Source of the DNA: Xanthomonas sp. 3793
GTDB taxonomy: Bacteria; Pseudomonadota; Gammaproteobacteria; Xanthomonadales; Xanthomonadaceae
Assembly (NCBI RefSeq): GCF_024806835.1
Contig: NZ_JANTYU010000001.1
Coordinates: 806,001 to 870,000, forward strand
Direction: 5' to 3'
Length of the DNA stretch: 64,000 nt
Positions 39,042 through 48,016 of the stretch are shown piece by piece. Below the pieces are notes generated by a model. The model did not search any database. It had not been told where the DNA came from and saw only the letters and a program-made list of their open reading frames with translations. The position numbers were made by a program, and so were the translations under genes. Within the stretch, counting starts at the first letter, position 1. Each line of letters opens with the position of its first letter.

Positions 39042-41141
39042 ATGCCATTGCTCAAGACTTCCACGCTCGCCTTTGCCCTGGTTGTGGCCCTGACATGCTG
39101 CAAGCGCAACGCCGAGGACACCGGCACGCAGGCAGACACCGCGCCCCGGACACCTGCGGCTGCCCCTGCTACTCCGGCAACGCCTGCGTTCGACATCAGC
39201 GAACTCGGCCCAGCAGCCAGCGCATGCCAGAACCTCGACGAATTCGTCAACGGCAAATGGGCGAACACCAATCCGATTCCGCCCGATCGCACCAGTTGGG
39301 GCGTGGACGAGATCCTGACCGAAAAAAGCATGGCCATTCAGCGCAACCTTGTTGAAACGGCCGCGCAGCCGGGAAAACCGGCAAATTCGCTGGAGCAAAA
39401 AATCGGCGCGCTCTATGCCGCCGGCATGGACGAAGCTGCCATCGAAGCGGCAGGCGCCCAGCCGATCCAGCCACAACTGGACACCATTGCCGCGTTGAAG
39501 TCAGGCAAGGATGTCGCCGGTTACATCATTGACCGTCATAGCGAAGGCGATGGACAGGTGTTCGGATTCGGTGCCGGCGCAGACTTCCACGATGCCGACA
39601 TGCAGATCGCATTCACCCAGGAAGACGGCCTGGGCCTTCCAACCAAGGACTACTACACCGACGCCGAGCACGCATCGATCCGCGCCGCTTATCTTGCCTA
39701 CATCGCCAAGTCGTTCGAACTCACCGGCAGTTCTGCCGACGTGGCCAAGACGCAGGCAAACGATGTGTTGGCACTCGAAACACGTCTGGCTGCCGCGTCG
39801 ATGAAGCCGGTGGAGGCTCGTGAGCCGAAAAACCAGTATCGCCTGGTCAGTCTCGCCGAGGCAGACAAGCTCACGCCGCACTTTCCGTGGAAAGACTTCT
39901 TCGCCACCCAGGGCGTGGAGGTCGGCAAGGGCTTCTCGCTGGCGCAGCCGCGCTTTTTCGCTGCGTTCGATCACGAACTGGCCACTGCGCCGATCGCGCA
40001 GTGGCAAGCTTATCTGCGCTTCCATGCGATTGATGAAGCAGCCGCGCAGCTCAGCAAGGCATTCGTCGACAATCGCTTTGCTTTCTACGGCAAGACCCTC
40101 TCCGGGCAGCCAGAGCAACTTCCGCGCTGGAAGCGCGTCCTGCGCGCGGTCAATGGCGCAATGGGCGAAGGCGTGGGTCAACTCTACGTTGCCAAGGTAT
40201 TTACGCCCGAGGCCAAGCAACGTGCCAGCGAACTGGTGGACAACGTCCGCGCCGCACTCAAGACACGCATCGAGAACGTCGACTGGATGAGCACGGAAAC
40301 TAGGGACAAGGCCATCGCCAAGTGGAACACCTTCCTGCCCAAGATCGGCTATCCGGACGCCTGGCGTGACTGGTCCGGGTTGGAGATCGTCCCCGGCGCG
40401 TATTACCGCAATCTGCAGGCAGCGGCCAAGTTCAACCATCGCTACGACATCGCGCAGATCGGTAAACCGACTGACCGCAAACGCTGGCAGATGACCCCGC
40501 AGACGGTCAACGCGTATTACGACCCCAGCACCAACTCCATCAATTTCCCCGCGGCGATCCTGCAACCGCCGTACTTTGACGCCAGCGCGGACGATGCGTT
40601 GAACTACGGCGGCATCGGCGCGGTGATCGGCCACGAGGCGACCCACGGTTTCGACGACCAGGGCAGCCAGTTCGATGGTGCAGGCAATAACGTCAACTGG
40701 TGGACGGCCGAGGATCGACGCAAGTTCGAGCAGCGCAGCGCGCAGCTGGTCAAGCAGTTCGATGCCTATACCCCACTACCCAAACACCCGACGCTGCACG
40801 TCAACGGCAAGCTCACCCTGGGTGAAAATATTGCCGACCTGGGCGGCACCAACGTGGCTTACGACGCGCTGCAAACCGCCCTGCACCAGCATCCCGAGCG
40901 GGCAAAGTCGGTCGACGGCTACAGTCCCGATCAACGTTTCTTTCTGGCCTTTGCGCGCAGCTGGCGTCAACGCGTACGCGAGCAACAGCAGATGGTCTAC
41001 CTGGCCTCGGACCCGCATGCGCCCAGCAACCTGCGCGCCATCGCGCCGCCTTCGAACATGCCGCAGTTCGCCAGCGCATTCGCCTGCAAGCCGGGCGATG
41101 CGATGGTGCGGCCCGAGAAGGACCGCGTGGTGATCTGGTAA
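39042..41141 (+). CDS. M13 family metallopeptidase, second paralogue
   Basis: This 699-residue zinc endopeptidase is a close relative of the preceding one. The zinc ligands are intact: His531-Glu532-x-x-His535 (IGHEATHGFDDQG) and Glu595 in GENIADLGG; NAYYDP matches the substrate-binding NAYY motif. The N-terminus MPLLKTSTLAFALVVALTCC is a signal peptide whose Thr-Cys-Cys junction gives a weak lipobox. I chose the ATG at 39042 because upstream in-frame codons do not add a better signal. It is separated from the first gene by a terminator, so it likely has its own promoter in 38813-39041. Confidence 0.93.
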   Translation: MPLLKTSTLAFALVVALTCCKRNAEDTGTQADTAPRTPAAAPATPATPAFDISELGPAASACQNLDEFVNGKWANTNPIPPDRTSWGVDEILTEKSMAIQRNLVETAAQPGKPANSLEQKIGALYAAGMDEAAIEAAGAQPIQPQLDTIAALKSGKDVAGYIIDRHSEGDGQVFGFGAGADFHDADMQIAFTQEDGLGLPTKDYYTDAEHASIRAAYLAYIAKSFELTGSSADVAKTQANDVLALETRLAAASMKPVEAREPKNQYRLVSLAEADKLTPHFPWKDFFATQGVEVGKGFSLAQPRFFAAFDHELATAPIAQWQAYLRFHAIDEAAAQLSKAFVDNRFAFYGKTLSGQPEQLPRWKRVLRAVNGAMGEGVGQLYVAKVFTPEAKQRASELVDNVRAALKTRIENVDWMSTETRDKAIAKWNTFLPKIGYPDAWRDWSGLEIVPGAYYRNLQAAAKFNHRYDIAQIGKPTDRKRWQMTPQTVNAYYDPSTNSINFPAAILQPPYFDASADDALNYGGIGAVIGHEATHGFDDQGSQFDGAGNNVNWWTAEDRRKFEQRSAQLVKQFDAYTPLPKHPTLHVNGKLTLGENIADLGGTNVAYDALQTALHQHPERAKSVDGYSPDQRFFLAFARSWRQRVREQQQMVYLASDPHAPSNLRAIAPPSNMPQFASAFACKPGDAMVRPEKDRVVIW

Positions 41142-41325
41142 GCCCGCGCAGCCAGCAGCTGCAAGCGCTTCCAGCACAGTGGCAGCACGCACAGGCCCGC
41201 ACACGCGGGCCTGTCGCATTCATGCAGACGGCCGGTACCGATGACAAACGGCGGCGGGCGCCCGCCTGTACGAGGCGCAGCCTTGCTAAACTCCGCCGAC
41301 TTTACTCTGGCCACCCTTCTTCTCG

Positions 41326-43338
41326 ATGCCCACCATTCGCCCGCTTGCCCTCGCTCTTGGCTTCAGCCTGATCACGCTGCTGTCCGCTCCCGACGCCGAC
41401 GCCGCTCGCAAGAAGAAGGCAGCTCCCAAGGCCCCGGCCGTCTCCGCGGCCTGCACCGATTTCTACGACTACGCCAACGCCGGCTGGCTGAAAGCCAATC
41501 CGGTCCCGCAGGCTGGCGCCGTGACGGCGCTGGGCCAGCTGTCCGAGCGTGCCCTGCAGCAGCAGCGCGAACTGCTGGACGCCTCGATGAAGGCTCCGCA
41601 GGGCAACGTGCAGAAGCTGCTCGGCGATTTCTGGGCCAGCGGCCTGGATGAGGCGGCGGTGGAAAAGGATGGCTCCAATCCGATCGCCCCCTTGCTGTCG
41701 CGCATCGACGCGATCAAGAAGGCCAAGGATGTGCCCGCTTCGATCGCCGCGTTGCATCAGGTCGGCATTCCGGTCGGCTTCAACTTCGGTCCGGACGTGG
41801 ACCTGAAGGCGCTGGACCGCCACATCGGCTATTTCATGCAGGGCGGCATGGGCCTGCCGGATCCGGCGTTCTACACCCGCACCGATGCCGACACCCAGGC
41901 GCTGATGGGCCGCTACCGCGCCTACGTCAAGCAGATCCTGGCGCTGACCGGCACACCGGCCGACAAGCTCGACGCCGATGCCGCCTCGGTACTGCAGATC
42001 GAAACCGCATTGGCGCGTAGCGCGCAGTCGGTGCAAGGCATCAACAACCCGTTCAACAACTACGCTCCGATCGCCACCAAGGAGCTGACCAAGCAGTACA
42101 AGAACCTGCGTCTGGCCGACTTCCTGGAAGCGCAGGGCGTCAAGGACGACCTGGTGTCGATGGCCGACCCGGCCATGTTCAAGCAGCTCGACAGCATGAT
42201 CGTCAGCATCAAGCCGGAACAGTGGAAGGCCTACCTGCGCTGGCGCGTGGGCGATGCGATGGCGCCGTACCTGTCCAAGAGCTTCCACGATGCCGAATAC
42301 CAGTTCCGCGGCCGTCTGCTGCGTGGCGATGCCCTGCCGCCGCAGCGCTGGCAGCAAGTGCTGGACGCGATCAATATCGCTGCCGGCCCGATGCTCGGTC
42401 GCGAATACGTGGCGCGTTACCTGAGCAGCGACACGCGCCGCCAGGCCGAAGCCATCGCCGACCAGGTGCGCGACGCGCAGCTGGCCGCGCTGGAGCGCAC
42501 CGGCTGGGGCAACGGCGAAGTGATCGCCGAAGCCAAGGCCAAGCTGGCCGCGATGAAGATCGAAGTCGGCGCACCGCGCCGCGATCTGGATTACACCGTG
42601 CAGCCGATGGGCCGCGGCAGCTTCGGCGGCAACATGCTGATCGCCTCGACCTGGCGTCACCGCGAGGAGATGAAGCGCATCGGCAAGGGCAACGCCGACC
42701 GTCGCTGGGACGTGCTGCCGCAGCAGCCGGCAGTGGCCTACGACATTGCACAGAACCGCCTGATCGTCACCGCGGCCGTATTGCAGGCACCGGTGCTGAC
42801 CACCGGCAGCACCCCGGCGGCCCAGTACGGCGCCTACGGCGCGCTGGTCGCGCACGAACTCACCCGTGCGATCGATGCCAAGGGATCGCTGGTCGACGCC
42901 AAGGGCGAGCTGCGCAGCTGGTGGACACCTGCCGAAAAGAGCAGCTGGAGCCAGCTGACCGGCAAGGTCGCCAACCAGTTCGCTGCCTATCCGTACCCGG
43001 GCGTGCCCAACGTCAAGGTCAACGGCGCGCAGACCGCCGAAGAAAACCTTGCCGACCTGGCCGGCGTCGAACTGGCCCTGCAGGCCTTCAGCAAGGCGCA
43101 ACCGGCAGCCACCGAGGCCGACAAGCAGGCGTTCTTCACTGCCTGGGCCGGCCTGTGGGCACAGCAGCTGTCGCCGAACGAAGCGGTGCAGCGCGCAAGC
43201 GCCGACATCCGCGCACCAGGCCAGTGGCGCAGCAACGGCCCGCTGTCCAACCTGCCGGAATTCGGTGCAGCCTTCAGCTGCAAGGCTGGCCAGCCGATGC
43301 AGCGCGTGGACGCAGACCAGATCAAGATCTGGCGCTGA
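41326..43338 (+). CDS. M13 family protein with degenerate zinc site (probable pseudopeptidase)
   Basis: The 670-residue product aligns along its length with the two preceding M13 peptidases but has lost key residues. The zinc motif reads His510-Glu511-Leu-Thr-Arg514, so the second histidine ligand is arginine (codon CGT at 42865). The substrate-binding NAYY is VAYD, and the GENIADLGG block is EENLADLAG, although the glutamate (Glu573) remains. The signal peptide MPTIRPLALALGFSLITLLS ends at about ADADA, without a lipobox cysteine. The frame is open and full length, which argues for a retained non-catalytic or altered role and not simple decay. Confidence 0.9.
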   Translation: MPTIRPLALALGFSLITLLSAPDADAARKKKAAPKAPAVSAACTDFYDYANAGWLKANPVPQAGAVTALGQLSERALQQQRELLDASMKAPQGNVQKLLGDFWASGLDEAAVEKDGSNPIAPLLSRIDAIKKAKDVPASIAALHQVGIPVGFNFGPDVDLKALDRHIGYFMQGGMGLPDPAFYTRTDADTQALMGRYRAYVKQILALTGTPADKLDADAASVLQIETALARSAQSVQGINNPFNNYAPIATKELTKQYKNLRLADFLEAQGVKDDLVSMADPAMFKQLDSMIVSIKPEQWKAYLRWRVGDAMAPYLSKSFHDAEYQFRGRLLRGDALPPQRWQQVLDAINIAAGPMLGREYVARYLSSDTRRQAEAIADQVRDAQLAALERTGWGNGEVIAEAKAKLAAMKIEVGAPRRDLDYTVQPMGRGSFGGNMLIASTWRHREEMKRIGKGNADRRWDVLPQQPAVAYDIAQNRLIVTAAVLQAPVLTTGSTPAAQYGAYGALVAHELTRAIDAKGSLVDAKGELRSWWTPAEKSSWSQLTGKVANQFAAYPYPGVPNVKVNGAQTAEENLADLAGVELALQAFSKAQPAATEADKQAFFTAWAGLWAQQLSPNEAVQRASADIRAPGQWRSNGPLSNLPEFGAAFSCKAGQPMQRVDADQIKIWR

Positions 43339-43370
43339 GTCCCGGCACGATCGGCAAAAAGTCGGCAACA

Positions 43371-43401
43371 AAAAAGAGCGCGGATTCCGCGCTCTTTTTC
43401 T
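43371..43401 (+). terminator. Rho-independent terminator after the third M13 gene
   Basis: AAAAAGAGCGCGG-ATT-CCGCGCTCTTTTT is symmetrical, with A and T runs on both sides, so it could work in both directions. Confidence 0.9.
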
Positions 43402-43426
43402 GTTTTGGGCATTCGTGACGGAAATG

Positions 43427-43567
43427 CTTGATCTGTCTTTCGCTTGATCTGCTTCGGATTGATTTGCGCTTTGCTCAATCCATCTTTGCTTGATCTACAT
43501 GGCTCGATCTGCTTTTCGCCTGATCGCCTTTCGCTGATCCGCTTTCCGCTAGATCTGCTTTCTGCCC
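43427..43567 (+). repeat. degenerate array of about nine TTGATCTGCTTTCGC-like units
   Basis: Units of about 14-18 bases vary around cttgatctgctttcgc, for example gcttgatctgtctttcgc, ctcgatctgcttttcgc, ctgatccgctttccgc and ctagatctgctttctgc. The stretch is less GC-rich than its surroundings and lies immediately after a terminator. Confidence 0.75.
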
Positions 43568-43710
43568 AGCCAAATCTCCCCTCTGACCAGCATTCCAGCC
43601 AGCCCTTGCTCGGGGTGCATTCCGACCTGCACGCTGCCCGGCCCACTGGTCGCCCTATGCAGCAGCGGCACACCTGCTTCCGACGACATGCCGCCCGCCA
43701 TCTTGCTCTC

Positions 43711-43738
43711 GTAGGAGCGGCCTTGGCCGCGATGAAGC
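43711..43738 (+). repeat. single REP element
   Basis: GTAGGAGCGGCCTTGGCCGC begins with the GTAG foot and forms a GCGGCC-TT-GGCCGC hairpin. It is the only unpaired copy I found in the window. Confidence 0.7.
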
Positions 43739-43810
43739 ATTACCGGCAACGTCAATCGCAGCCAGCGTCACTGCCACGAATCAGGCCGCCCCGGTAAACC
43801 GTCGTCTGAC

Positions 43811-44512
43811 TCAGCGCACCACGCGCAGCGGCGGCTTGCGCCCCTTTCCGCCACCACCCTTGCGGCCACCGCTGCCGCCAAACGGTGACTGGCCGCGCCA
43901 ATAGCGGATCATCAGCCAGCCGAACAGCATGCCGCCCAGGTATGCGAAATACGTTATCGCCGATCGCTGACCCAATAAGCCCAGCATCACTTCGGTAATG
44001 CCAACCACGATGACCAAGGTCCTGGCCTTCATGGGAATCGGCGGAAACAACAGCATCACGCGCTGATTGGGGAACAGCATGCCATAGGCGAACAACAGCC
44101 CAAACACGGCACCGGACGCGCCCACGACCGGTGCACCGCCTCCGGTGATCCACGCCATCAGCAGCTGGCACACGCCCGCGCCGGCCACACATACCAAGTA
44201 GTAGGTCAAAAAGCGCTTCTGGCCCCAGGTCAGCTCCAATGGTGCGCCGAACATGAACAGTACCAGCGCGCTGAAAAACAGTTGATTGAAACCGCTTTGC
44301 AGAAACGCATAGGTCAACAACTGCCACGGCATGAAGCTGGCGCCCGGCGAGAACGCATCAAAGCCGTCGGAAATCGGCCACAGCATGAGCCACGACAAGG
44401 TGGAGTCCGATGGCAACACCCCAACCCCCAGATCGCCCAGGGCCCATTGCAGCAGGAACAGGCCGATATTGGCGATCAACAGTGCTTTGGTAACGGGCGG
44501 CAATTGAGGCAT
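43811..44512 (-). CDS. rhomboid-fold membrane protein lacking the catalytic histidine
   Basis: The 233-residue product has about six membrane helices and the rhomboid motif VGASGAVFG with Ser133, but other catalytic positions differ. The histidine of the last helix is Tyr191 (FAYLGGMLFGW, codon TAC), and the HGxxxHLxxN segment reads LQSGFNQLFFSAL, with Gln for both His and Ser for Asn. This makes it a likely rhomboid pseudoprotease, comparable in concept to derlins and iRhoms. The C-terminus is a basic, Gly-rich tail. It follows the alkyltransferase-like gene on the same strand. Confidence 0.85.
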   Translation of the reverse strand: MPQLPPVTKALLIANIGLFLLQWALGDLGVGVLPSDSTLSWLMLWPISDGFDAFSPGASFMPWQLLTYAFLQSGFNQLFFSALVLFMFGAPLELTWGQKRFLTYYLVCVAGAGVCQLLMAWITGGGAPVVGASGAVFGLLFAYGMLFPNQRVMLLFPPIPMKARTLVIVVGITEVMLGLLGQRSAITYFAYLGGMLFGWLMIRYWRGQSPFGGSGGRKGGGGKGRKPPLRVVR

Positions 44513-44552
44513 GGCGGCATCCTTCTGAATGCTGCCAATGATAACGGCAGCG

Positions 44553-44966
44553 TTATGAAGGACCCCACACGGCCGCATCCAGCCGCTGCGCAGCGCTGGC
44601 TCGGCGCACCCGCCCCTGTACCACCGGCACCCCCTCGGCACGCAGCCGCTGGCATTGCTCGTGGTAGCCAGGCGACCCCGACGGCAACGCAATGCGACCA
44701 TCGCTACGAAGCACGCGATGCCAGGGCAGATCCGGATCGTCATTGCCACTGAGCACGCGCGCCACCAGGCGCGCACGCCCAGGCAACCCGGCACGTGCAG
44801 CGACCTCGCCGTAGCCGGCAACCTGACCGGCAGGAATGGCGCCGATGACGTCAAGAATCCGCAGCCGCGCCTGCTCACCTGAGGGCGCTGCCGGCGTTGA
44901 CGCGAAACAGGCGGCGGACTTGGCAGATGCGAACGGACGCGAAGATGGCTGGCGGGGTCTGGACAT
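44553..44966 (-). CDS. alkyltransferase-like protein (ATL)
   Basis: ATL proteins bind O6-alkylguanine in DNA but cannot remove the alkyl group; they hand the lesion to nucleotide excision repair. The 137-residue product has the MGMT C-terminal fold (GYGEVAARAGLPGRARLVARV) and PWHRV in place of the catalytic PCHRV, with Trp replacing the cysteine, which is the ATL hallmark. The ATG at 44966 is chosen; longer frames add Ser/Arg-rich low-complexity sequence. It is upstream of the rhomboid-like gene (40-base gap). Confidence 0.87.
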   Translation of the reverse strand: MSRPRQPSSRPFASAKSAACFASTPAAPSGEQARLRILDVIGAIPAGQVAGYGEVAARAGLPGRARLVARVLSGNDDPDLPWHRVLRSDGRIALPSGSPGYHEQCQRLRAEGVPVVQGRVRRASAAQRLDAAVWGPS

Positions 44967-45392
44967 CAGACAAGAATGCCAGCAGACGCGACTCAATGCC
45001 GGCCGGGCCGCCGCGCTTGTGCGACCAAGCGCGTCATCCAAGGCTGTCTCGACGAAAACGCTCAACGGCCCCTCTCCCGCCGGGAGAGGGGTTAGGGTAG
45101 GGTGCGGGCCAAGCGATGCAGAGCAAAACGGCTAGCCGCTCAACACAGCGCGCAACAGTGCATGAGCACAAGGCCGGTCTCGCCAAACGCAGAGCCAGTG
45201 TTGCCTACCACTTTCTTGATGGCCAACCCTCACCCCAATCCCGCTCCTGGCTGGAGCCGGGCCCTAGTTGCGGTTGGCGGTTGGCGCTGCGCCCTCTGCT
45301 TGCACTCGCGCCCCGCCTGCCTTCCTTTGCGCCACTTCCACCGTTGCCCTGCCGCAGACAGCTGACGCTCCCACCCACTCCACACCAATGCA
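44967..45392. other. intergenic region between the ATL gene and gor
   Basis: No gene is seen. It contains a palindrome at 45069-45091 followed by gttagggtagggtg. The promoter of the ATL gene should lie near 45000. Confidence 0.45.
45069..45091. repeat. CCCCTCTCCCG palindrome
   Basis: CCCCTCTCCCG-C-CGGGAGAGGGG is an 11-bp inverted repeat with a single central base. Weaker relatives lie near 1270-1290. Confidence 0.6.
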
Positions 45393-46763
45393 TCAATGCA
45401 TCAACACGATCTCTTCCGACGAGGTAGGGTGGATCGCCACGGTCTCGTCGAAGTCGCGCTTGGTGGCGCCCATTTTCACTGCCACGGCAAAGCCCTGCAG
45501 CATTTCGTCGGCGCTTTCGCCAAGCAGATGTACGCCGACCACACGCTCCTCGTCGCCCACGCAGACCAGCTTGAACAGACTGCGTTGCGGCGCATCGGCC
45601 AGCGCATGCAGCATCGGGCGGAAGTTGCTGCGATACACGCGTACCGCGCCACCGTAACGCGCGCGCGCCTGTTCTTCGGTGAGTCCGACATGGCCAAGCG
45701 GCGGATGCGAGAACACCACGCTCGGCACGCCTTCGTAGTCCATGCGCGCATCCGGTTGATTGCCGAACAACCGGTCCATCAATTTACGCCCGGCCGCAAT
45801 CGCCACCGGCGTCAGCCCGACCTTGCCGCCGACATCGCCGATGGCATGGATGTTGGGCACCGTGGTGGTCTGACCGTCATCCACCACCACCTCGCCCTTC
45901 TCGCCCACCGCCACACCCACGGCGTCCAGACCCAGACCTGCGGTGTTGCCGCGTCGGCCGATGGCGAAGAACACCTTGTCGAACACGTCGTTTCCCTGCT
46001 CGCGCGGGTGCGCCGGATGGCCATGCACGCGCAGCCCACCTCGAGCATCGCGCTCAAGGCCGGTGGTGGTGAAACCGAAGTGCAGGCGCACGCCCAGGTG
46101 GCGCAGGTTGTCGGCCAACTGCTGCGTCAGTTCCGCATCGAAGCGTTCCAGCAACCGGTCGCCCTGTACATACAGATGCACACGACTGCCGAGCGCCTGC
46201 AGCAGGCCGGCGATTTCCACCGCGATATAGCCGCCGCCGATGATCGCCACGTGCGCAGGCGCATGACAGAGATTGAAGAAATCGTCGGAGACCTCGCCAT
46301 GCTCGGCGCCTTCCACATTGGGGCGCAACGGATGCGCACCGGTTGCGATCACAATGTGCTCGGCCGTCACCGCCACCCCATCGCCCCCCATGATGGTATG
46401 GCGGTCCTGCAGCACGCCGCGTTGCGGAATCAGCACCACGCCGTCTTCGTCGAGCCGACGCCGATAGCTGGCGTGGATGTTGGCGATATAGCCCTGCCGA
46501 TGGGTGACCAGCTCCTGCCACTGCAGCGCCGGCCGCGGCACGTCGAAACCGAGCGCGCTGGCGAGCTCGATCTTGCCGGCCAGATCGGCTGCCAACCACA
46601 TCGCTTTTTTCGGCACGCAACCAAGATTGACGCAGGTGCCGCCCAACGCATCAGGCTCCATGATCGCCACGCGTGCGCCGTGCTTTGCCGCGCGAAATCC
46701 CGCCGCCAAACCACCGGAACCGCCGCCTAGAATCACCACGTCGTAGTCGTAACGCGCACTCAT
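45393..46763 (-). CDS. gor: glutathione-disulfide reductase
   Basis: Gor keeps glutathione reduced using NADPH and FAD in the cytoplasm. The 456-residue product has the FAD motif GGGSGGLAAG, the redox disulfide Cys44/Cys49 in GGTCVNLGC, the NADPH-binding IGGGYIAVE and the C-terminal catalytic HPTSSEE with His445 and Glu450. ATG 46763 overlaps the dadA stop as ATGA, so it is translated after dadA. Confidence 0.93.
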   Translation of the reverse strand: MSARYDYDVVILGGGSGGLAAGFRAAKHGARVAIMEPDALGGTCVNLGCVPKKAMWLAADLAGKIELASALGFDVPRPALQWQELVTHRQGYIANIHASYRRRLDEDGVVLIPQRGVLQDRHTIMGGDGVAVTAEHIVIATGAHPLRPNVEGAEHGEVSDDFFNLCHAPAHVAIIGGGYIAVEIAGLLQALGSRVHLYVQGDRLLERFDAELTQQLADNLRHLGVRLHFGFTTTGLERDARGGLRVHGHPAHPREQGNDVFDKVFFAIGRRGNTAGLGLDAVGVAVGEKGEVVVDDGQTTTVPNIHAIGDVGGKVGLTPVAIAAGRKLMDRLFGNQPDARMDYEGVPSVVFSHPPLGHVGLTEEQARARYGGAVRVYRSNFRPMLHALADAPQRSLFKLVCVGDEERVVGVHLLGESADEMLQGFAVAVKMGATKRDFDETVAIHPTSSEEIVLMH

Positions 46764-48010
46764 TCGTAGCGCTCCGCCCGGTAGGGATGCGGGTCCAGCG
46801 CAGGTGCGCGGCCCGTGATCAGGTCGGCCATCAGTTGTCCACTTGCAGTACTCATGCTGATTCCGAGCATGCCATGTCCAGCTGCGAGCCAGACGTGAGG
46901 ACGGCCAGGTATTGCGCCCAGCACCGGCACATCGTCCCAGGTCATTGGCCGCCATCCATACCAACGCTCGATCACCGCCGGCCCGCGGGGCGCATGCAGA
47001 TAGTCGGCCGCCGCGCGCTCCAGCGCTGCCAGGCGGGTGGGATTGAGCTGCGTGTCATGACCGGAAAATTCCATCGTGCTGCCGATCCGCAAACGATCAC
47101 GCCAGGGCACCACGAACACCCAGCGATCCTTCAGCACCACCGGGCGACGCGGCATCAGAGGTGGCGCGCTGTAGGTGATCGAATAGCCCTTGCCGGCCTG
47201 CACCGGCAGGCGCAGGCCAAGCCGTGCCGCCAGCAACGGCGACCACGGCCCGGTGGCGATCACCACTTCGCGTGCGTACAGCGTGCCATGTGCGGTCCGC
47301 ACGCAGACCGCCGAGGGCTCGGCAACCACAGCCTCCACGCGACAGTGCTCATCGAGTTGCGCACCTTGCGCGCGCAATATCCTGACCAGCTCGGCGGTGT
47401 AGCGCTCCGGGCGCAGATGCGCGTCTCCCGGAAAGTGGATCGCGCCGGCAATCCCCTCGCGGAACGCCGGATCCTGCCGCGTGTAATCGGCGCCTTCGAT
47501 CACCTGTGCCTGGATTCCCCACTGCGCCAGCAGCGCGCATTCTTCCCGATACTTCGCAAAGCGGCGCGCATCGCCGAACACATAGTCCAGCCCGTCGGTG
47601 CGGAACTCGCACTCCAATGCATAGCGCGCCACCCAGTCGTCCAGGCGCTGGCGCGCATCTTGCAGCAAGGCCGCACGCGCCTGTGCACTGGACTGCCAGT
47701 CGCGCGCATTGCACCGCCGCGCAAACCGCAGCAGCCAGTGCCACAGCGCCGGGTCCAGACGCGGTGGGATGTACAGCGGCGCATCCGGCGTCAGCATCCA
47801 TTTCAGCGCCTGCGCGATCATGCCCGGTGCCGCCAACGGCGGCGCATGGCTGGGCGTGATGGTGCCGCAGTTGCCATGCGAGGTGGCAGCGCCCAGCGCT
47901 CCGGCATCGAGAACACGCACCTGCCGGCCCGCCTCCAGCAACGCCAGCGCCGTGGCCAGCCCGATCGCGCCGGCGCCGATCACCACAACGTCCTCGCGCC
48001 CGCCAGCCAT
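46760..48010 (-). CDS. dadA: D-amino-acid dehydrogenase small-subunit type FAD oxidoreductase
   Basis: The 416-residue product has the N-terminal dinucleotide motif VVVIGAGAIGLATA, the downstream SHGNCGTITPSHA block and the C-terminal WYGWRPMTWDDVPVLG / HGMLGISMSTASG blocks of DadA. DadA oxidises D-amino acids to keto acids at the inner membrane. It overlaps gor and starts 6 bases after the DUF418 gene, so three genes probably form one unit. Other glycine/D-amino-acid oxidases of the DAO family remain possible. Confidence 0.88.
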   Translation of the reverse strand: MAGGREDVVVIGAGAIGLATALALLEAGRQVRVLDAGALGAATSHGNCGTITPSHAPPLAAPGMIAQALKWMLTPDAPLYIPPRLDPALWHWLLRFARRCNARDWQSSAQARAALLQDARQRLDDWVARYALECEFRTDGLDYVFGDARRFAKYREECALLAQWGIQAQVIEGADYTRQDPAFREGIAGAIHFPGDAHLRPERYTAELVRILRAQGAQLDEHCRVEAVVAEPSAVCVRTAHGTLYAREVVIATGPWSPLLAARLGLRLPVQAGKGYSITYSAPPLMPRRPVVLKDRWVFVVPWRDRLRIGSTMEFSGHDTQLNPTRLAALERAAADYLHAPRGPAVIERWYGWRPMTWDDVPVLGAIPGRPHVWLAAGHGMLGISMSTASGQLMADLITGRAPALDPHPYRAERYE

Positions 48011-48016
48011 TGGGTG

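Larger units (their letters stand above)
43339..43810. other. intergenic region between the third M13 gene and the rhomboid-like gene
   Basis: The genes converge. The gap holds a terminator, a degenerate GATC-containing repeat array and one REP element. No gene is supported. Confidence 0.6.

Noticed and set aside
41302..43371. 689-codon open frame antisense to the third M13 gene
   Set aside because: Same codon-position shadow. The sense frame has family-wide similarity to the two neighbouring peptidases.
43444..43797. 117-codon frame over the degenerate repeat array
   Set aside because: The repetitive Leu/Ile/Cys stretch is just the translated repeat; no start signal or domain is visible.
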